A stretch of DNA of 64,000 nt. Source: Flaviramulus basaltis (GTDB lineage: Bacteria; Bacteroidota; Bacteroidia; Flavobacteriales; Flavobacteriaceae). The stretch covers positions 310,001 through 374,000 of the forward strand of contig NZ_FPKV01000003.1 in assembly GCF_900114265.1 (NCBI RefSeq), given 5' to 3'. Below are positions 52,205-61,120 of the stretch, piece by piece. Under the pieces are notes generated by a model. It did not search any database. It saw only the letters and a program-made list of their open reading frames with translations, and was not told where the DNA came from. A program made the position numbers and the translations under genes. Every line of letters begins with the position of its first letter. The first letter of the stretch is position 1.

Positions 52205-53833
52205 TTATTCTCCCAAAAACGGATAACGATAATCTGTAGGTGTTACAAACGTTTCTTTAATCATTCTTGGTGATACCCAACGTAATAAGTTTTGAGGACT
52301 ACCAGCTTTATCGTTAGTTCCCGATGCTCTGGCGCCACCAAAAGGTTGTTGTCCAACAACAGCACCAGTAGGTTTATCATTAATGTAAAAGTTTCCTGCG
52401 CTATTTTGTAAAGCTTCGGTAGCTTGTGTAACAGCATATCTATCAGTAGATAGAATCGCTCCTGTTAAAGCATACTCACTAGTTTCATCAACTAATTTTA
52501 AAGTTTCCGCGTAAGCGTTATCTTCATAAACATAAATAGTAATTACTGGGCCAAATAACTCTGTACACATGGTTGTATATTTAGGATTAGTTGTAACAAT
52601 TACTGTAGGCTCTATAAAATAACCTTTGCTTTTATCATAATTTCCACCAACAATAATTTCAGCATCTTTATCTGCTTTTGCTTGGTCAATATATTTTGCC
52701 AATTTATCAAAAGAACCTTCATGAATAACCGCAGTAATAAAATTACTCATATCCTCAGGAGAACCCATTTTGAATGATTTTACATCTTCAATAACCATCT
52801 TTTTGACATCACTCCATAAGTTTTTTGGAATATAAGCTCTTGAAGCAGCACTACATTTTTGACCTTGAAACTCAAACGCTCCACGAACAATAGCAGTTGC
52901 AACTTGTTTAGCGTTGGCAGATTTATGAGCGATAATAAAATCTTTACCACCAGTTTCTCCTACTATTCTTGGATAGGTTTTATAATTATGAATATTATTT
53001 CCTATTTGTTTCCAAAGTTCTTTAAATATATATGATGAACCCGTAAAGTGTAAGCCAGAAAAATCTGGACTAGCCATTACTGTATTCGTAATCATGAAAG
53101 GATCACCAAAAACAACATTAATAACCCCTGCAGGAACTCCAGCTTCTTTAAATACATCCATTATCACTTTTGCTGAATATACTTGGCTATCACTTGGTTT
53201 CCAAACGACAACATTACCCATTAACGCCATACAAGCCGGTAAATTTCCAGCAATAGCAGTAAAGTTAAATGGTGTAACAGCATAAGTGAATCCTTCTAAA
53301 GGACGGTATTCAATACGGTTCCAAGCATCACTTGTACTTTCTGGTTGTTCCATGTAAATGTCTGTCATGAACTGAACATTAAAACGCAAGAAATCTATTA
53401 ACTCACAAGCCGCATCAATTTCAGCTTGATGTATAGTTTTAGATTGTGCCATCATGGTTGCAGCATTTATTTTTGCTCTGTAAGGTCCTGCAATTAATTC
53501 TGCAGCTTTTAAAAATACGGCTGCTCGTTGTTCCCAAGGAGTTTGACTCCAAGCTTTTCTAGCTTTCAAAGCTGTAGAAATTGCGTCGTCAATATGGCTC
53601 TTTTCAGCTAAATGATAAGTGCCTACAATGTGTTTGTGATCGTGCGGTGGAGACATTGTTCTGGTATTTCCAGTGGTTACATCTTCACCATTAATGTACA
53701 AAGGCACATCTACTTTACTGTTAAACATATTTTTGTAAGTTTCTAAAACTTCAGCTCTTTCAGGAGATCCTGGAGCATAAGATTTTATAGGTTCGTTTAC
53801 AGCAATTGGTACATTAAAAAAGCCTTTTCCCAT
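52205..53833 (-). CDS. pruA: L-glutamate gamma-semialdehyde dehydrogenase
   Basis: 542 aa aldehyde dehydrogenase for the second step of proline degradation (1-pyrroline-5-carboxylate to glutamate). Motifs: ALETSEYALTGAI-type end, NFTAIAGNLPACMALMGNVVVWKPS, the catalytic Glu in VGETGGKDF and the catalytic Cys in FEFQGQKCSAASRAY. The single-function form (without PutA's dehydrogenase) starts GKGFFNVPIAVNEP, as in other Bacteroidetes. Own -7 box at 53876-53883. Confidence 0.95.
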   Translation of the reverse strand: MGKGFFNVPIAVNEPIKSYAPGSPERAEVLETYKNMFNSKVDVPLYINGEDVTTGNTRTMSPPHDHKHIVGTYHLAEKSHIDDAISTALKARKAWSQTPWEQRAAVFLKAAELIAGPYRAKINAATMMAQSKTIHQAEIDAACELIDFLRFNVQFMTDIYMEQPESTSDAWNRIEYRPLEGFTYAVTPFNFTAIAGNLPACMALMGNVVVWKPSDSQVYSAKVIMDVFKEAGVPAGVINVVFGDPFMITNTVMASPDFSGLHFTGSSYIFKELWKQIGNNIHNYKTYPRIVGETGGKDFIIAHKSANAKQVATAIVRGAFEFQGQKCSAASRAYIPKNLWSDVKKMVIEDVKSFKMGSPEDMSNFITAVIHEGSFDKLAKYIDQAKADKDAEIIVGGNYDKSKGYFIEPTVIVTTNPKYTTMCTELFGPVITIYVYEDNAYAETLKLVDETSEYALTGAILSTDRYAVTQATEALQNSAGNFYINDKPTGAVVGQQPFGGARASGTNDKAGSPQNLLRWVSPRMIKETFVTPTDYRYPFLGE

Positions 53834-53875
53834 GATTTTTTATTTTTTATTATTGAATTTTCAGTAAATACGCCA

Positions 53876-53883
53876 CAAATTTA
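53876..53883 (-). promoter_or_regulatory. -7 box (TAnnTTTG) of pruA
   Basis: TAAATTTG on the minus strand, 43 bases before the pruA start codon. Confidence 0.45.
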
Positions 53884-53984
53884 AGAATTTTTAAATGATT
53901 TTAAGGAACAACCAATACCTAAAAGCGCGTTAAATTTTATTTAATTTTTGTAAGTTGCAAATCTGTTTTAAGACTATAAATGGC

Positions 53985-54710
53985 ATGTGTACAGTTACTA
54001 TAATTCCTAAAGGGGATAACGATTTTATTTTAACTTCGAATAGAGACGAAGCACCAAATAGAATTTCTTTACCACCAAATTTTTATGAAGCAAATAATAT
54101 TAAATTACTTTTTCCAAAAGATGAGCAATCTGGAGGAACTTGGATTGGTGTTAGCGAAAAAAACATGCTTATTTGTGTGCTTAATGGAGGTTTTGAAATT
54201 CATGAAAGAAAACCAGAATATAGAAAAAGTAGAGGGGTAGTTGCTAAAGATTTTTTGATTGCTGAAGATATAATAACAACAATAAATGATTACAATTTAG
54301 AAAACATTGAGCCATTTACAATAGTTATTGCAGATTGGAATTCTAATTTAAAATTTTATGAATTGGTTTGGGATGGTAATCAAAAACACATTTTAGAATT
54401 ACCTTTAGAACCAAGAATTTGGTCATCTTCAACATTGTATTCTAAAGCCATGAAAAATGAGCGTTTAGAATGGTTTAGTAGTTTTAAATCTGACCATGAA
54501 TTAAATGCAAATTCGTTATTGGAATTTCATAAAACTGCAGGTAGTGGTAATGATGATTATGGTGTTATAATGAATAGAGGTTTTGTGAAAACGACTAGTA
54601 TTACGCAAGTTGAAAAACAAAATGACGCTATCGAAATGCGTTATGAAAACCTTAGAAATAAATTGGTTTCTATAGAGACCTTCAATCTTCCTCAAGTAGT
54701 TAATGAGTAA
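53985..54710 (+). CDS. NRDE/TANGO2-family protein
   Basis: 241 aa cytoplasmic protein. It begins MCTVTIIP, so Cys2 could be an N-terminal nucleophile as suspected for this Ntn-like family, and contains the name-giving SNRDEAPNR near residue 20 and GGTWIGVSEKNMLICVLNG. The longest frame begins ten residues earlier at a TTG; the MCTV start is the family's. TANGO2 is linked to heme or lipid handling in eukaryotes; the bacterial role is unknown. It overlaps the next gene by eight bases. Confidence 0.88.
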   Translation: MCTVTIIPKGDNDFILTSNRDEAPNRISLPPNFYEANNIKLLFPKDEQSGGTWIGVSEKNMLICVLNGGFEIHERKPEYRKSRGVVAKDFLIAEDIITTINDYNLENIEPFTIVIADWNSNLKFYELVWDGNQKHILELPLEPRIWSSSTLYSKAMKNERLEWFSSFKSDHELNANSLLEFHKTAGSGNDDYGVIMNRGFVKTTSITQVEKQNDAIEMRYENLRNKLVSIETFNLPQVVNE

Positions 54711-55695
54711 TACAGGAATTATTTTAACCTTGGCATATCCAGATACTATTGTTATGGTTTCTGAAGAATGGTTTTCACCTTTTTTACGATTTATTGGTGT
54801 TGGAAAGAAGAATTATTTGCGAGCTGGACATGCGGCTTTGGTATTGATTAATAAAGAAACAGGTGTTATAGAATATCATGATTTTGGGCGTTATATAACT
54901 TCTGAGCCTAATGGACGCGTTCGCGGAAGTGATACTGATAACGAATTACACTTTCCGTTAAAGGCTGAAATTGAAAATGACCAGATTAAAAATTTAGATG
55001 CTATTTTAGAATTTCTAGGAACCCATCCTAAACTAACACATGGTGATGGTAAGTTAGTAGCATCGGTTTGTAATGCTGTAGATTATAAAAAAGCGAGGGA
55101 ATATATTACCAAAATGCAAGAAAAACATTTTATACGTTATGCAGCGTTTATAAAAGAGGCTAGTAATTGTGCACGTTTTGTTACTGATAGTTTGATTGCT
55201 TCGGTGACTGATTTAGAAATTAAAAACAAACTAAAAAAATCGAAATGGTTTACACCAAGTACGGTTGGTAATGTGTTGTTAGCAAATACTGAAAAACAGG
55301 TTTTTGAATTGTCAGAAACGGGAGAAATATCCAAATTTGAAGGCTCGCAAAAAAGTGAAAATATCAGATGTTTTTTAGATAAGCTTAAGGATCATGAGCC
55401 AAAATTTGTTGGTACGCTAGAGCCTAAACCTGTTAGTGATTTACACGAAAAGGCCCAATGGCTATCTGGTATTGGAGCAGGAGCTTGGTTTGAATTATAT
55501 AGAACAGGGCACGATGTTGTGTATAATTATAGGCGTATTTCAGCCTACGGAAATATTGATATTCATGATAGATTTGTAGTTGATGATGATTCGTTTGACT
55601 ATGATTTAGAATTTGAATTTATTCATTACTCAAACTGTAAATTCTTTCATGTAAAACAAAATGAGAAAGTTTTTAGATTTGAGAGAGTGGAGTAA
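54703..55695 (+). CDS. Unknown protein with possible permuted papain-like core
   Basis: 330 aa, no signal peptide. Near the N-terminus RAGHAALVLINKETGVIEYHDFGRY places a His before a strand, and later SNCARFVTDSL places a Cys at a helix start. This His-before-Cys order is that of permuted papain-like (LRAT/YiiX or DUF4105-type) folds, but I cannot confirm it. The C-terminal third is beta-rich. It overlaps the NRDE gene, so the two are probably co-translated partners. Confidence 0.7.
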   Translation: MSNTGIILTLAYPDTIVMVSEEWFSPFLRFIGVGKKNYLRAGHAALVLINKETGVIEYHDFGRYITSEPNGRVRGSDTDNELHFPLKAEIENDQIKNLDAILEFLGTHPKLTHGDGKLVASVCNAVDYKKAREYITKMQEKHFIRYAAFIKEASNCARFVTDSLIASVTDLEIKNKLKKSKWFTPSTVGNVLLANTEKQVFELSETGEISKFEGSQKSENIRCFLDKLKDHEPKFVGTLEPKPVSDLHEKAQWLSGIGAGAWFELYRTGHDVVYNYRRISAYGNIDIHDRFVVDDDSFDYDLEFEFIHYSNCKFFHVKQNEKVFRFERVE

Positions 55696-55696
55696 T

Positions 55697-56341
55697 TTAT
55701 TTGTTGTTAATATATTTGTGAGAGCCATCGCAATTTGGCTTTTTTTGTGATAGTCCACAAACACAATCATTCAATCCTTTTCCATCAAAAATTCTTTTTT
55801 CATAGTTCTCAATTCTCGAAGTTCGAGTTTTTGAGGCTTTGGCTTTTGAAAAATAGAGTAAATATCCTCTTTGGCGTCCTGGTGTTAAAGAATTAAAGGC
55901 GTCTTTAAAATTTGGGTTTTCTTTAAATTTTAATTCTAATTCATCTGGGAGATGGAATTCTGAAGTCTTTTTCATTTCCACTTTCAAGCCAGCTTTTTCT
56001 GCTTCGATGGCTTCAAATATGTAGGTTTTAATAACCGATTTAAGTTTTTCAATTTCTTTAATATTAGTAAATCGGATTTGACGACCAGATTGAACATTTT
56101 CTGTTTGCTGAATCAAAATATTGTTTTCGTCTTTTAACAATGCTCCTTTGTAAAACAGTAATGCACAATACGTTTTGAATCCGTGAATTAATACAATATT
56201 CTTTTTTTGAAAAGTATAACAAGGATGCATCCATTTATACGCTTCTTCTAACCCGCATTCAAGAATAATAGCCCTTAGTAGTTCTAGTTCTTTTTGCCAT
56301 TCTACTAAATTATTTAAAAAGGCATCAACTTTTGGATTCAT
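55697..56341 (-). CDS. YdeI/DUF1801-type protein with C-terminal CDGSH iron-sulfur motif
   Basis: 214 aa. The N-terminal part (about 1-120) resembles DUF1801 (CGLEEAYKWMHPCYTFQKKNIVLIHGFK), and the middle is YdeI-like (FHLPDELELKFKENPNFKDAFNSLTPGRQRGYLLYF). The end carries CVCGLSQKKPNCDGSH, an exact CDGSH pattern (C-x-C-x2-S-x3-P-x-C-D-G-S-H) that binds a redox-active [2Fe-2S] cluster in that family. It is 45 bases downstream of the agmatine-deiminase-like gene, possibly in one operon. YdeI in E. coli-related genera has been linked to peptide resistance; the role here is unknown. Confidence 0.82.
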   Translation of the reverse strand: MNPKVDAFLNNLVEWQKELELLRAIILECGLEEAYKWMHPCYTFQKKNIVLIHGFKTYCALLFYKGALLKDENNILIQQTENVQSGRQIRFTNIKEIEKLKSVIKTYIFEAIEAEKAGLKVEMKKTSEFHLPDELELKFKENPNFKDAFNSLTPGRQRGYLLYFSKAKASKTRTSRIENYEKRIFDGKGLNDCVCGLSQKKPNCDGSHKYINNK

Positions 56342-56386
56342 ACAATTAAGATATTGTGTGTTTTTAATTTCATTAAATTTTTAAAT

Positions 56387-57670
56387 TTAATTGCTTGGGA
56401 ATTTAGGCTGATACATGCTAATGCAATGTATACCGCCACCGCCCAAATTAACAGCAAGGGCATCAATCATTATTATTTTTCTATTTGGAAAAACAGATTG
56501 CAAAATTTGAGCTGCCTTTTCATCTTTTAGTTTCAACTCATTTGGCATGCCTTCTCTCCAGCACGTTTGACCAACAATGACCTTGTCTGTAATAATAAAG
56601 TTGAGATAGCTAAGGGCAGCTATAACTTTTACGGTATTTCCTTTAGGAAAAGTACTTCCATCCTCATAATCAAGTGTTTTAATATATTCATAAACATAAT
56701 CACCTGGACTCATTGTAGAAAAAATAGTTCCAGGAAGTGGCATTCTTATAATGGTAAATGGTTTGCCATCTTGATCAGTAGCTTTGGATAGTATTTGATA
56801 ATTCTCCTCAATTCGTTTATGGTTTTCAAAAGCAATTGGATCGCTAAATTCTGTACTATCTATTTGTGCTAAAAGAATTGTGGAATCATTTACAAAACGA
56901 GCGAATTCATCAATATGACCATTTGTTGTAACTACAGTATAAGCTTTTGTTCCGTCTGAGGCAGTAATAGGTCCAAGGAACGTATGGTTATCTTCAACTA
57001 AACCTTTTTTTAACCAAATTATTTTTTTAACACCTAATAGCCTCATGTATTCAGCTTCCATCTCTTTTTTGCTCATGTTAGGGTTTCTGTTGCTTTCAAC
57101 AGACTCTGTAGTTATTAATGTCCCTTTTCCATTTACTTCTCTATTCCCACCTTCACTAATCATTGAACTAGAAATAACCGGCAAATTAAAATGTTTTGCG
57201 ACTCTTACATCATACATTTCTTCGGTTTTTGTGTCAATATCTAGAGTATCTGAGTAGCCCCAAGAGTTAAAATTAAAGTCTGCAATAGCCAAGGTGTTTT
57301 TATTTGTTTCAACAAATATTGGTCCCATATCTCTTGCCCAAATCTCAAAAGATGGAAGCTCTAAAAGTTTAAGTCTTGGCTGTTCTCCAAAAAGGGTTTT
57401 TAATCTTTCACTTGCACGCTTCAAAAGTTCTTTATTTTTGCAAGTTACCACTATGTTTATGTCATTAATTAATGCTTCAATAATTGAAAGTGTGACTTTT
57501 TCAACAGATTCCCCTTCTTTATGATTGGTTGATGGCCAAATTAACCAAATTGCTTCTTGACTTTCAAACTCTGCAGGTTGATTTATAATAAATAGATTGT
57601 TATTCTTTTTTGGAGATGAGCATGAAATGATTAATACTGCAATTATTAAGCTAGTTAAAATGGATTTCAT
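56387..57670 (-). CDS. Agmatine deiminase/PAD-family lipoprotein
   Basis: 427 aa. It starts with a lipoprotein signal (SILTSLIIAVLIISCSS, Cys17), unusual because agmatine deiminases are normally cytoplasmic. The fold's key elements are present: IWARDMGPIFV, SEGGNREVNGKGTLI, HIDEFARF and the catalytic Cys in NLGGGGIHCISMYQP. Guanidino-group hydrolysis outside the inner membrane, on agmatine or peptidyl-arginine, is inferred. It resembles the secreted PPAD of Porphyromonas in fold only. Confidence 0.87.
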   Translation of the reverse strand: MKSILTSLIIAVLIISCSSPKKNNNLFIINQPAEFESQEAIWLIWPSTNHKEGESVEKVTLSIIEALINDINIVVTCKNKELLKRASERLKTLFGEQPRLKLLELPSFEIWARDMGPIFVETNKNTLAIADFNFNSWGYSDTLDIDTKTEEMYDVRVAKHFNLPVISSSMISEGGNREVNGKGTLITTESVESNRNPNMSKKEMEAEYMRLLGVKKIIWLKKGLVEDNHTFLGPITASDGTKAYTVVTTNGHIDEFARFVNDSTILLAQIDSTEFSDPIAFENHKRIEENYQILSKATDQDGKPFTIIRMPLPGTIFSTMSPGDYVYEYIKTLDYEDGSTFPKGNTVKVIAALSYLNFIITDKVIVGQTCWREGMPNELKLKDEKAAQILQSVFPNRKIIMIDALAVNLGGGGIHCISMYQPKFPSN

Positions 57671-57853
57671 ATTATCTGGTTTACTGATGTGTAATACTAA
57701 AATACACTTTATTGCTTAACATTTTAATAATGAGATAGGAATTGTGTTTCTATTTTGAAAATTTCAATAAAAATTAGTGTTACTCGAAAGGAAAAGCATT
57801 TTGTAATTCCTCTATGAGGATAAGGATCCATTAAAAAAATAAAAAAGAATAGC

Positions 57854-58240
57854 TTAATTTATAGCAAAAGGAGCACTTAGTTTAAAAGTAGGAATAGTTA
57901 CTTTAAACTTTTTTGTAGTTGTAAAGTTTACCATACTATAGTGCCCTTGCATAGCACCAAATGGTGAAGTAAGTAAACAACCAGATGTGTAAGTGTGAGA
58001 TTCGCCAGGTTTTAAAACAGGCTTTTTACCAATAACACCTTCGCCAGAAACGGTTTCAATATTATTTAAGGCATCTAAAATTTCCCAATGGCGAGCATTA
58101 AGCTGTACAGAATCTTTACTTTGGTTTTCAATAGTTACAGTATAACCAAAAGCGTACTGTATTTTATAATTTTTATAAAACGAGCCTTCGTAGGTGGTTT
58201 CTACCGATATTTTTATGCCTCTTGTAACTTGTTGTACCAT
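57854..58240 (-). CDS. apaG: ApaG-domain protein
   Basis: 128 aa, the typical ApaG length. The immunoglobulin-like fold is seen with VETTYEGSFYKNYKIQYAFGYTVTIEN, ARHWEILDALNNIETVSGEGVIG and PGESHTYTSGCLLTSPFGAMQGHY. In gamma-proteobacteria ApaG is tied to Co2+ resistance and Mg2+ homeostasis; the mechanism is unclear. Monocistronic by appearance. Confidence 0.94.
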   Translation of the reverse strand: MVQQVTRGIKISVETTYEGSFYKNYKIQYAFGYTVTIENQSKDSVQLNARHWEILDALNNIETVSGEGVIGKKPVLKPGESHTYTSGCLLTSPFGAMQGHYSMVNFTTTKKFKVTIPTFKLSAPFAIN

Positions 58241-58350
58241 TGTTAACTATTAATAAACCATGTGTTTATAATGGTGCTAAAATATGAAATATAAAGCAGT
58301 TGATGATGAATTTTAGCGTCTTTGATTGAAAAATTAGATAAACGGTAATT

Positions 58351-59598
58351 TTAGTTAGAAATATTTACAGAATTCCCTTCTCCAATGCCAATAATTTTAT
58401 CATATCGAGATCCCAAATCTCTATAATACACAAGTACTTTGTAGTTGTTTTCGGTTTGGTAAAAGTTTCCGCCAATAAAACCTTCGTCAATAGTGTTGTT
58501 ATTAGTTACAACAAATTTGTAGTTATAAAATCCTTGCTTTAATAACATGGTGTTTTGGTAAATATTTTTTTCAGCATTAAAGTGCATTTTTGTGCTATCA
58601 TCTGTAGTGTAATTATTAAAATTACCATACACATGAATGTTTTTGTCTTTTAAAGCCTCATTTGCTAGTAAAGAAAAATGAACCCAAACATAATCTGCTT
58701 CAATACTAGGGTCTTCAGCATCAATATTTAAAATAACATAATTCCCGTTAATATCAGGATTGTATGTGTATGGGCTGTTTATTCTTTCTACATTAGTATA
58801 GAGGTAGTTGTGATATAAATCTTTTAATTCTATAAACTGAATACCTGTATTAGCGGCTCTAATATCTTTATTTTCAAAATAGAAATATTCGTTTCCGGCC
58901 CAAAAACTAGTTTCGTGGTCGTATTTGTAAATAAGTTGATTACCTATGGTATATTGTGGTTTTATATTTGAAATAGCTGTTTTTAAATTATTGTTTTGAA
59001 CAATTACAGCATTTACTGTTTGAGATGGATTGTTAAGCTGCATATTGTTTGATGCAATAACTATTTCCACACGTTGTTTTTCTTCAATAAACTGAACATC
59101 TCTTGCTCTTTTTATATTGACACCTACATTAACCTTGTCTTCATAAATCATGAATTTTCTTGAAAAAACAAGATTGTCATCATTGTTATAAACAGAAATC
59201 ATGTAATTACCAGAAACATTCAACCTTTTGGTAAATTGATTTGGAATGGTGAGCTTGTAGTGTGAATATATTTGATAAGTGTTAAAAGAGTTTTCGTAAG
59301 TTCTGATGCGTTGGTTATCAAAACCATCCATAAATTCAGATCTTATTAAAACCGAAGGCGTCCAATCATAATTAAAATGTTCAATTTTATAGTAATAATC
59401 TTCTTCCTCACCGTTTAGAGCATCAAATTCTAAAATCACATACTCTCCTAATTTTAAAATGGGTAATTGAGTTTCTGGGGTATTGCCTTTAAAGTTAATG
59501 GTTTTAATATAATCTGGAGGATTAACTTCTTCTACTTGAGAAAAAGAAATCAAAGGAATTAAAACAAAAAGAATGATTTGTTTAAACTTTATAAGCAT
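58351..59598 (-). CDS. DUF5103-type protein (type IX secretion plug-like)
   Basis: 415 aa with a signal peptide (LIKFKQIILFVLIPLISFSQ). The mature part is beta-sandwich-like (LPILKLGEYVILEFDALNGEEEDYYYKIEHFNYDWTPS and ADYVWVHFSLLANEALKDKNIHVYGNFNNY). The DUF5103 family includes the plug protein seen on the type IX translocon. The longest frame starts 30 residues earlier at 59688, upstream of a -7 box (59664-59671), so the signal peptide start is used. It is divergent from nqrA. Confidence 0.85.
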   Translation of the reverse strand: MLIKFKQIILFVLIPLISFSQVEEVNPPDYIKTINFKGNTPETQLPILKLGEYVILEFDALNGEEEDYYYKIEHFNYDWTPSVLIRSEFMDGFDNQRIRTYENSFNTYQIYSHYKLTIPNQFTKRLNVSGNYMISVYNNDDNLVFSRKFMIYEDKVNVGVNIKRARDVQFIEEKQRVEIVIASNNMQLNNPSQTVNAVIVQNNNLKTAISNIKPQYTIGNQLIYKYDHETSFWAGNEYFYFENKDIRAANTGIQFIELKDLYHNYLYTNVERINSPYTYNPDINGNYVILNIDAEDPSIEADYVWVHFSLLANEALKDKNIHVYGNFNNYTTDDSTKMHFNAEKNIYQNTMLLKQGFYNYKFVVTNNNTIDEGFIGGNFYQTENNYKVLVYYRDLGSRYDKIIGIGEGNSVNISN

Positions 59599-59663
59599 TT
59601 TATTATTGTTTTGTTTGTAAAGATAAACAAAATCCATGCCTAAACTTTTTATGTTATTTAGAA

Positions 59664-59671
59664 CAAATATA
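59664..59671 (-). promoter_or_regulatory. -7 box (TAnnTTTG) of the plug-type gene
   Basis: TATATTTG on the minus strand, about 66 bases before the chosen start. Confidence 0.45.
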
Positions 59672-59720
59672 AATAAAATAACTTGCAATTATTTGAATGA
59701 ATTTTGTTGCTATTAATTCG

Positions 59721-59728
59721 TATTTTTG
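59721..59728 (+). promoter_or_regulatory. -7 box (TAnnTTTG) of the nqr operon
   Basis: TATTTTTG, 36 bases before the nqrA ATG. TTTG copies at 59703 and 59692 are candidates for the -33 element, though their spacing is outside the best range. Confidence 0.5.
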
Positions 59729-59764
59729 CCCCGATTTTTAGACAACTAATTTCAATAAATAAAT

Positions 59765-61120
59765 ATGTCAAACGACATTCGTATTAAAAAAGGTCTGGAC
59801 ATTAAACTTAAGGGTGAAGCTGAGAAAACTGTAGAACAAGCAGTTATCAGTAACTACTGCACCATAAGGCCAGAAGATTTCCACGGTGTTACACCAAAAC
59901 TTGTTGCAAAAGAAGGTACAACTGTAAAAGCAGGAAGTACGTTGTTTTACGATAAATCACATGAAGCTGTTAAGTTTTCTTCTCCAGTTTCGGGAAAAGT
60001 AATAGAAGTAGTACGTGGACCAAAAAGACGCATTGATGCCATTAAAATTGAAGCTGATAAACCTCAATCTTATGAAGATTATGGGAAGTTTAATTTAGAT
60101 AGTGCAACTGCTGAAACTGTAAAAACCCATTTATTAGCATCAGGTTGCTGGCCGTTTATAAGGCAGCGTCCTTATGATGTTATTGCAAATCCAGATAAAT
60201 CGCCAAAAGCGATATTTATTTCGGGTTATGCAAGCGCGCCATTAGCTGCCGATTTAGATTTTACTCTACAAGGAAAAGAATCTGAATTGCAAGCTGCAGT
60301 AAATGCTTTAGGTAAACTTACCGAAGGAAAAGTGCATGTTTCTGTTGGGAAAAATGCTAGTTCGCCAATGGCTGGATTATCTGGAGTTACTTTGCATAAA
60401 GTTTTTGGACCGCATCCATCAGGAAATGTTGGGACACTGATTAATAAAATTGACCCTGTAAATAAAGGGGAAGTTGTGTGGACAGTAAGCCCACAAGACT
60501 TAGTTATTATTGGTGAATTACTATTAACTGGGAAGTTTAATGCAGAACGTATTTTAGCTTTAGTTGGTTCTTCAGTAAAAAATCCAAGATATTTTAAAAC
60601 CCTTATAGGAAGTGAAGTTGCTACTATAATTTACGATAAAGGTGTTGATAAAGATGGAAATGACAGAATTATTTCTGGTAACGTTCTATCTGGAAAACAA
60701 GTTGCACCAGATGGTAATTTAGATTATTATAGCAATGTTATTTCTGTGATTCCAGAAGGCGATGATTATGAATTTTTTGGATGGAATAAACCAGTATTTA
60801 ATAAGGTTTCTACTTCAAGAGCATTAACATTTTCTTGGTTAAACCCAAAGAAGAAATACGATTTAAATACCAATACTAATGGTGAGCATCGTGCTTTTGT
60901 AACAACAGGAACTTATGAAGAAGTTTTTCCTTTAGATATCTATCCAATGCAAATTTTAAAAGCTTGTATGTATCAAGATTTAGATGAAATGGAAGCTTTA
61001 GGAATGTACGAAGTTGCACCAGAAGATTTTGCATTAACAGAATTTGTATGTGTTTCTAAACAACCACATCAAAAAATTATAAGACAAGGATTAGACTTAA
61101 TGCTAAAAGAAATAGGATAA
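59765..61120 (+). CDS. nqrA: Na+-translocating NADH:quinone reductase subunit A
   Basis: 451 aa peripheral cytoplasmic subunit of the Na+-NQR complex, which couples NADH oxidation by quinone to sodium export. Family features: RIKKGLDIKLKGEAEK at the start, VAKEGTTVKAGSTLFYDK, VIEVVRGPKRRIDAIKIEA and SGYASAPLAADLDF. First gene of nqrABCDE; its stop codon overlaps the nqrB start by one base (taATGa-type). Confidence 0.96.
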   Translation: MSNDIRIKKGLDIKLKGEAEKTVEQAVISNYCTIRPEDFHGVTPKLVAKEGTTVKAGSTLFYDKSHEAVKFSSPVSGKVIEVVRGPKRRIDAIKIEADKPQSYEDYGKFNLDSATAETVKTHLLASGCWPFIRQRPYDVIANPDKSPKAIFISGYASAPLAADLDFTLQGKESELQAAVNALGKLTEGKVHVSVGKNASSPMAGLSGVTLHKVFGPHPSGNVGTLINKIDPVNKGEVVWTVSPQDLVIIGELLLTGKFNAERILALVGSSVKNPRYFKTLIGSEVATIIYDKGVDKDGNDRIISGNVLSGKQVAPDGNLDYYSNVISVIPEGDDYEFFGWNKPVFNKVSTSRALTFSWLNPKKKYDLNTNTNGEHRAFVTTGTYEEVFPLDIYPMQILKACMYQDLDEMEALGMYEVAPEDFALTEFVCVSKQPHQKIIRQGLDLMLKEIG

